Below, piece after piece: positions 6,041 through 10,156 of a stretch of 10,156 nt of DNA (position 1 is the first letter of the stretch; every line of letters begins with the position of its first letter). The DNA is taken from positions 1 to 10,156 of the forward strand of contig CAKZNJ010000309.1 in NCBI GenBank assembly GCA_937129505.1. Direction: 5' to 3'. A program made the position numbers and the translations under genes. Below the pieces are notes generated by a model. That model was not told where the DNA came from. It saw only the letters and a program-made list of their open reading frames with translations, and did no database searches. This DNA comes from an uncultured Anaerolineae bacterium. Its GTDB lineage: Bacteria; Chloroflexota; Anaerolineae; Anaerolineales; UBA4823.

Positions 6041-6072
6041 CTCTGCTGGAGAGAAGGTTAATCATCATTTGT

Positions 6073-6077
6073 GGAGG
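6073..6077 (+). promoter_or_regulatory. Ribosome binding site that fixes the adaptor start
   Basis: GGAGG is six bases before ATG 6084. The in-frame ATG at 6018 would add 22 residues ahead of the membrane anchor and has no such site, so 6084 is preferred. Confidence 0.8.
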
Positions 6078-6083
6078 TTGACA

Positions 6084-7511
6084 ATGAGGAAGAAAAAAAT
6101 ATGGCTAGTTGCCCTAGGTCTGCTCTTGGTTATTGCCGGCTTCTTTGGCTATCGCTTCATTAGGCAGCGCAATGCCATGCAGCGAACCGCCTCTGAAGTC
6201 CAGACAGCGCTTGTCGAGGAGGGAGAATTGACCATTACCCTCAATGCAACAGGCACGGTGCGCTCTGCCCAATCCGCGACGTTGTCATGGGGCACCAGTG
6301 GCACTGTGGAGAAAGTGTATGTACAAGTGGGCGATACAGTGCAAGCTGGCCAAAAATTAGCCGAGCTAGCGAAGAATTCCCTGCCCCAAGCGGTCATCTC
6401 GGCAGAGGCAGAGTTAATGAGCGCAAAAAAGGCTCTCAATGAACTCTACACCAACGCAGAGGTCGCAAAAGCGACTGCGATGAATCAAATTGCCACTTAT
6501 GCCAAAGCTGTGCGGGATGCGCAATACCAACTAGATTATTTTATTGTCCCTACTAATCAGGCAAAAATGAGTGCCATGGAAGCCTTAGCTGTAATGGAGG
6601 AGCGTCTGGAAGCAGCGCGAAAAGCGTTCGAGCCATATCGTTTTTCAGAATACGACAACACCACCCGCCAAAAATTGAAAGAAGCGTTGGATTTAGCTCA
6701 AGCAGATTACGATACGGCCGTCAAACGGTTGAGCTATGAATATGCCTTGCAGGTTGCCAAAGCCAATTTAGCAAAGGCAGAACAAGATTATGAGACTTAC
6801 AAGAATGGCCCTCCACCTGACGAAATAGCCCAAGCACAAGCAGCCATCACCGCAGCCGAAGCTGCGATGCGCTTGGCTTGGATCGAAGCTCCCTTCGCCG
6901 GCGTGGTGACCAAGGCAATTCCGCTGGTGGGCGATCAAGTCACAGCGAACAGCGAAGCGTTTCGGATTGATGACCTTTCGACATTATTTGTTGATCTTTC
7001 TGTCTCCGAGGTGGATATCAATCAGATCCAAATCGGACAGAAGGTAACGATTACCTTGGACGCGTTACGGGGTAAACAGTTCGAAGGGGAGATCAGCGCT
7101 GTGGCAATGGTATCCGACAGCACGGACTATACCGTTACCGTGCGATTGCTAGATGTCACCCCGGAGGTGCGACCGGGCATGACCAGCACGGCCGAGATTC
7201 TGATTCAAAAGACTGAACGCTCCTTGCTAGTTCCAAACGAAGCCATCCGTTATGAAAACGGCAATCAAGTTGTCTACGTCCTAAAAGCTGGCGAAGGAGT
7301 GAAAGCAGTTGCAATCCAGATTGGTGCTTCTTCGGATAGCTACAGCCAAATCCTGAGCGGCGAGCTTCAAGCAGGTGATCTTGTGCTCTTGAACGTAAGC
7401 GATGTGTCAGTGGCGAGCGGCTTTTTCCCCATGATGGGCGGCATGGGCGGGCCGCCACCCGGTGATCGACCTTCACGCAATCCGAGCAACAGCGGGGGAG
7501 GACAGCCATGA
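6084..7511 (+). CDS. HlyD/MacA-like efflux adaptor (membrane fusion protein)
   Basis: The 475-residue protein starts with a lysine-rich stretch and one membrane anchor (about 6-26), so most of it lies outside the cytoplasmic membrane. A split biotinyl-lipoyl domain (about 50-98 and 268-298, with VEKVYVQVGDTVQAGQKL and IEAPFAGVVTKAIPLVGDQV) flanks a long alpha-helical, alanine-rich hairpin (about 100-265). A beta-barrel (about 300-375) and a membrane-proximal domain (about 380-447) follow. The last 27 residues are rich in Gly, Pro and Met (MMGGMGGPPPG) and probably disordered. Such adaptors link an ABC permease to an outer-membrane channel in diderms; here no channel gene is present, as is common in monoderm-like bacteria, where the adaptor may shape substrate release or sensing. 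It is the first gene of a coupled operon; its stop overlaps the ATPase start by four bases. Confidence 0.9.
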   Translation: MRKKKIWLVALGLLLVIAGFFGYRFIRQRNAMQRTASEVQTALVEEGELTITLNATGTVRSAQSATLSWGTSGTVEKVYVQVGDTVQAGQKLAELAKNSLPQAVISAEAELMSAKKALNELYTNAEVAKATAMNQIATYAKAVRDAQYQLDYFIVPTNQAKMSAMEALAVMEERLEAARKAFEPYRFSEYDNTTRQKLKEALDLAQADYDTAVKRLSYEYALQVAKANLAKAEQDYETYKNGPPPDEIAQAQAAITAAEAAMRLAWIEAPFAGVVTKAIPLVGDQVTANSEAFRIDDLSTLFVDLSVSEVDINQIQIGQKVTITLDALRGKQFEGEISAVAMVSDSTDYTVTVRLLDVTPEVRPGMTSTAEILIQKTERSLLVPNEAIRYENGNQVVYVLKAGEGVKAVAIQIGASSDSYSQILSGELQAGDLVLLNVSDVSVASGFFPMMGGMGGPPPGDRPSRNPSNSGGGQP

Positions 7512-8194
7512 GCGACTGGGTGATTGAAGTCACCGATCTGACAAAGACCTATCGGATGGGCAGCGTGGAAGTGCCTGCTTTGCGAGGCGTTTCCTTAAAA
7601 GTGGAACGTGGCAGCGTCACGGCAATCATGGGGCCCTCTGGCTCGGGCAAATCCACCCTAATGAATGTCCTCGGCTGTCTCGATCGTCCTACCTCTGGCA
7701 AATACACTCTCGATGGTGAAAATGTAGCAGAGTTAAATGATAACCAACTGGCTAGCATACGCAACCGAAAAGTGGGCTTCATCTTTCAGACGTTTAACTT
7801 GTTGTCCCGTTCAACCGCACTGAGAAACGTAGAGCTCCCTCTCCGATATAGCAGCACGAATGGAAACCGCACCGAGAAGGCGCGTCAGGCTTTAGAAGCA
7901 GTTGGACTCGCCCATCGCATAAATCACCGCCCAAATGAGCTTTCCGGAGGTCAGCAACAGCGGGTAGCGATTGCCCGAGCCATTATCAATCAGCCTGCCA
8001 TTATCCTCGCCGATGAACCGACTGGTAATTTAGATAGCAAATCGGGTGAAGAAATCATGGAGCTGCTGATGAGATTGAACCGTCAACTGGGTACAACCTT
8101 AATCATCGTCACCCATGATCCCGACATCGCAACTTATGCAGATCGAGTGATCTACATCCGCGATGGCAAAATTGTCGAGGAGAAGAGGAAATGA
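7508..8194 (+). CDS. ABC transporter ATP-binding protein, MacB/LolD type
   Basis: This 228-residue cytoplasmic ATPase powers the exporter. All motifs are intact: Walker A GPSGSGKST (42-50), Q-loop Q94 (FIFQTFNLL), signature LSGGQQQR (145-152), Walker B IILADE (165-170), D-loop NLDS (174-177) and the switch H203 (VTHD). The A-loop tyrosine is probably Y15 (TKTYRMG). The sequence is of the MacB/LolD/SalX group, which pairs with FtsX-like permeases and acts by mechanotransmission rather than by moving substrate through a channel. Its ATG overlaps the adaptor stop by four bases and its stop overlaps the permease start by four bases, so all three should be made together. The transported compound cannot be told from the sequence. 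Confidence 0.95.
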   Translation: MSDWVIEVTDLTKTYRMGSVEVPALRGVSLKVERGSVTAIMGPSGSGKSTLMNVLGCLDRPTSGKYTLDGENVAELNDNQLASIRNRKVGFIFQTFNLLSRSTALRNVELPLRYSSTNGNRTEKARQALEAVGLAHRINHRPNELSGGQQQRVAIARAIINQPAIILADEPTGNLDSKSGEEIMELLMRLNRQLGTTLIIVTHDPDIATYADRVIYIRDGKIVEEKRK

Positions 8195-9411
8195 GTATCT
8201 TTCCCACTCTAATCGAAGCCCTCCAGAGCATCACAGCTAATAAAGTGCGCTCAGCCCTGACTATTTTGGGTATTGTGATCGGCGTTGCTGCGGTGATTGC
8301 CATGCTTGGGATTGGCAATGGCGCAAAACAGCAGATCACCGAGCAAATCGAAAGTCTCGGCACCAACCTTCTCTTTGTCAATGCCGGAGGAGATGCCGAG
8401 AATCCTGAGCCTCTGACCCTGCGTGATGTCGCCGCCCTCCAAGACCAGAGCAAAGCGCCTTCGGTCCTGAATGTCGCTCCTGTTCTGCAAACTCAGGTCT
8501 CTGCCTCGGTGGCGGGGAAAAGCACGTACACCTCACTGATTGGCGTGACAGCGGAGTATTTCACCGTCCAAAATGTCAAAATTGCCTCTGGTAGCGCGAT
8601 TTTAGAGCGCCATGTCAGCAATTATGAGACCGTTGTCCTATTGGGCAGTGAGGTTGCCGAAGAATTGTTCAACCGTACCAGCGATTTGATCGGCGAAAAA
8701 GTGCGTCTCAACGGGCAGGTTTTCTCGGTAATCGGCGTATTGGAATCGGCCGGTGGAACTTCTTTCGGCAGTCAGGATAACCGAGTATTAGTGCCCCTAA
8801 GCTCCGCTCAGGTGCGATTGGTCAGCCGCAGTGTTCCAGATGAAGTAAGCATGATTTATGTGCAGGCAAAAGATTCGCAAAGCGTCGAGAGCGCCATGGA
8901 AGAAGTCGCACGAATCTTGCGCGCCCGCCACCGACGCAACTTGGGTACGGACGACTTCGAAATTCGCAGCACTCAATCCTTTTTGGAGACTGCTTCAACG
9001 ATAACGGATATCATGACCGCATTCCTGGGCGGCATTGCCGGTGTCTCTCTGCTTGTCGGTGGTATTGGAATCATGAACATCATGCTAGTGACTGTGGTTG
9101 AACGGACGCGGGAGATTGGTTTACGTAAGGCAGTGGGAGCCAGAAGAGTAGATATCCTGATCCAGTTTCTGCTCGAATCGCTCCTTTTGAGCTTGAGCGG
9201 CGGTGTGATTGGTATTCTGTTGGGTTATGGCATCTCCTATCTGATTGGACGCTTGGCAAGCATGGGGGGCAGTTCGCTCAATCCTCTGATCACCATCGAT
9301 TCGATCTTGATGGCAACACTGTTTTCTCTGGCAGTGGGTGTATTTTTCGGCTTATATCCCGCCAATCGGGCGGCGAAATTAGAGCCCGTGGAGGCATTAC
9401 GCAGTGAGTAA
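8191..9411 (+). CDS. MacB/FtsX-like ABC transporter permease
   Basis: The 406-residue permease has the MacB layout: a short N-terminal helix, membrane helix 1 (about 21-43), a large extracytoplasmic MacB_PCD domain (about 44-270), then the FtsX domain with helices at about 275-300, 328-352 and 370-390. The cytoplasmic loop TREIGLRKAVGAR (306-318) is the conserved coupling region that contacts the ATPase, and the C-terminus GLYPANRAAKLEPVEALRSE is typical of the family. It should dimerise, bind two ATPase subunits and contact the adaptor through its outer domain. Related systems export macrolides, peptides, siderophores or lipoproteins; the true substrate is unknown. The stop overlaps the start of the next gene by eight bases. 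Confidence 0.95.
   Translation: MSIFPTLIEALQSITANKVRSALTILGIVIGVAAVIAMLGIGNGAKQQITEQIESLGTNLLFVNAGGDAENPEPLTLRDVAALQDQSKAPSVLNVAPVLQTQVSASVAGKSTYTSLIGVTAEYFTVQNVKIASGSAILERHVSNYETVVLLGSEVAEELFNRTSDLIGEKVRLNGQVFSVIGVLESAGGTSFGSQDNRVLVPLSSAQVRLVSRSVPDEVSMIYVQAKDSQSVESAMEEVARILRARHRRNLGTDDFEIRSTQSFLETASTITDIMTAFLGGIAGVSLLVGGIGIMNIMLVTVVERTREIGLRKAVGARRVDILIQFLLESLLLSLSGGVIGILLGYGISYLIGRLASMGGSSLNPLITIDSILMATLFSLAVGVFFGLYPANRAAKLEPVEALRSE
9390..9394 (+). promoter_or_regulatory. Ribosome binding site supporting a GTG start
   Basis: GGAGG inside the last codons of the permease lies nine bases before GTG 9404. It supports that start over the internal ATG at 9536, which would remove the export signal. 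Confidence 0.6.
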
Positions 9412-9886
9412 GATACACCGTTCCAATTTCGCTATCCTCACTTTTTTTCAAGCGACGATCGGGGTGTGGATTACGCTGCTTGCCGCCCTGAGCAGTTGGG
9501 GGTTTAGTTCCCCCCATTTAGTGCGTTTGACCGTAATGAACAAAGCGGATATAGCGGTAGCTCTCACACTGAAAGCCTCCAAAAATGGAGAAGAGATTTT
9601 TTACTACTTTGTCATTCCCAAGGGAGACAAGGAAGCTCCGTATGAAAAAACATTTACCATTGAGCCTGCCGTTTATAGTGTCTCAGCCACCTATTTGGAA
9701 GCTTATGATCCTGTTTATGGCTACCCCCGTTGTGGAGGCAACACCCCCAGCGGCACCTATCGTTTGACCGTGCACGGTCGTCTGATCATTCCTCCCTGTC
9801 GTGTCTCCTTTTCAGCTCCCGGCGACATGGGAATTTGGAAGTTGGGAGCACCCAGCGGTGGAAGGGGGTTTCGCTTTCTGCCGTAG
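9404..9886 (+). CDS. Unrecognised small exported protein of the efflux operon
   Basis: This 160-residue protein starts at GTG and overlaps the permease gene by eight bases. I do not recognise a named family. Residues about 8-35 form a hydrophobic segment after a short basic N-terminus (SKIHR), which fits a signal peptide or a single membrane anchor. No lipobox cysteine follows. The remainder reads as alternating beta strands (VRLTVMNKADIAVALTLK, YYFVIPKG, KTFTIEPAVYSVSATY, TYRLTVHGRLIIP), suggesting a small beta-sandwich. C110 and C132 could form a disulfide outside the cell. The C-terminus (APSGGRGFRFLP) is short and loop-like. Translational coupling to the exporter suggests an accessory, a sensor of the substrate or the exported product, but no function is shown. 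The reading frame is convincing from its position, ribosome binding site and signal segment. Confidence 0.7.
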   Translation: MSKIHRSNFAILTFFQATIGVWITLLAALSSWGFSSPHLVRLTVMNKADIAVALTLKASKNGEEIFYYFVIPKGDKEAPYEKTFTIEPAVYSVSATYLEAYDPVYGYPRCGGNTPSGTYRLTVHGRLIIPPCRVSFSAPGDMGIWKLGAPSGGRGFRFLP

Positions 9887-10014
9887 TTTGCTAAGGGAGG
9901 GAGGTTGCTACTCATGATATAATTGTGGGGAACAGTGGAGAAAGGGATAATACAACCCGAGCCGTACGTGCCTACTTGGTAGCTGGCGGTATTGATGTTA
10001 TTCCCTCATTACAG
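9887..10014. other. Gene-free stretch after the efflux operon
   Basis: I find no credible coding region, RNA gene or clear terminator between the last stop codon and the palindromic repeat. The only site seen is the extended -10 motif at 9915-9923. Confidence 0.5.
9915..9923 (+). promoter_or_regulatory. Extended -10 promoter-like motif
   Basis: TGATATAAT (9915-9923) is a perfect extended -10 (TGN followed by TATAAT). No recognisable -35 lies 16-18 bases upstream, which extended -10 promoters can lack. No gene begins downstream within the window, so its target, if any, is beyond the end or is an RNA. Confidence 0.35.
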
Positions 10015-10098
10015 CCCTCATCCCCTGCCCTTCCCCCACAGGGGGAAGGGAGCTTGACTCCCCTCGCCCTTTCGTGGGAGAGGGGCCTGGGATGAGGG
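10015..10098. repeat. 84-base palindromic intergenic repeat with three stems
   Basis: An outer 10-bp stem, CCCTCATCCC (10015-10024) with GGGATGAGGG (10089-10098), encloses two hairpins. Hairpin 1 has perfect 10-bp arms, CCCTTCCCCC (10028-10037) and GGGGGAAGGG (10041-10050), with an ACA loop. Hairpin 2 (10060-10085) has ten positions with one mismatch and a TTTCGT loop. Repeats of this C-rich/G-rich palindromic type are scattered between genes in many environmental genomes. This could be a MITE-like element; copy number is unknown. Confidence 0.65.
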
Positions 10099-10156
10099 GT
10101 ACAGGTCGAGTAGGCGAGAGATCTTCCCGCTGGATACTCATAACAAAATAGGGTAG
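10099..10156. other. Window end, no feature seen
   Basis: The last 58 bases after the palindromic repeat contain no start signal or structure that I can support. Confidence 0.4.

Noticed and set aside
6039..6053. CTCTC/GAGAG inverted repeat in the adaptor leader as a riboswitch or attenuator
   Set aside because: A five-pair stem alone is common by chance, and there is no room for an aptamer or alternative structure in the short leader.
6018..6083. Longer adaptor from ATG 6018
   Set aside because: It would lie upstream of the predicted transcription start and lacks a ribosome binding site; ATG 6084 has GGAGG and begins a typical basic N-terminus plus membrane anchor.
8109..8490. Minus-strand open frames of 114 and 79 codons across the ATPase-permease junction
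   Set aside because: They are antisense to two intact, motif-complete ABC genes and have no supporting signals.
1..10156. CRISPR arrays, tRNA or rRNA genes, transposases, phage genes
   Set aside because: I looked for regularly spaced repeats, cloverleaf or rRNA sequence and mobile-element proteins and found none.

Overview
The window looks like a chromosomal segment of a Chloroflexota bacterium, most likely of the Anaerolineae type. This is inferred from the gene mix: an M28 peptidase with inserted membrane helices, a PucC-like MFS carrier, a PerR-peroxiredoxin pair, a MacAB-like exporter with no outer-membrane channel gene, and intergenic palindromic repeats. Base composition is moderate, and promoters look like the standard housekeeping sigma type. 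No 16S or other marker gene is present, so the taxonomic call is tentative.

Region 1 (1-2476, minus strand): a PucC/BCD-family MFS transporter, cut by the window edge, has its own promoter. It is followed by a 360-bp gene-free interval holding a dispersed-type repeat and two hairpins, then by a membrane-embedded M28 zinc peptidase.

Region 2 (2477-3860, plus strand): a peroxide-stress operon. A PerR-type Fur-family regulator and a Prx6/archaeal-type peroxiredoxin are transcribed from a consensus TTGACA-17-TATAAT promoter. Its -10 lies inside a near-perfect Per box, which implies autoregulation and peroxide-inducible peroxiredoxin. A strong hairpin terminator closes the operon.

Region 3 (4022-9886): a two-component system (NarL-type regulator and a six-helix membrane histidine kinase, minus strand) is divergent from a four-gene plus-strand operon. 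That operon encodes a HlyD/MacA-like adaptor, a MacB/LolD-like ATPase, a MacB/FtsX-like permease and an unrecognised small exported protein. Consecutive genes overlap by 4, 4 and 8 bases, so translation is probably coupled. Inverted and direct half-sites around TGACNGC in the 164-bp divergent interval are good candidates for the operator through which the regulator controls both operons. The likely role is sensing of an envelope stress or toxic compound, followed by export. The small exported protein is the least explained gene in the window.

Region 4 (9887-10156): no gene. It holds an extended -10 promoter-like site with nothing obvious downstream, and an 84-base palindromic repeat that folds into an outer stem with two inner hairpins.
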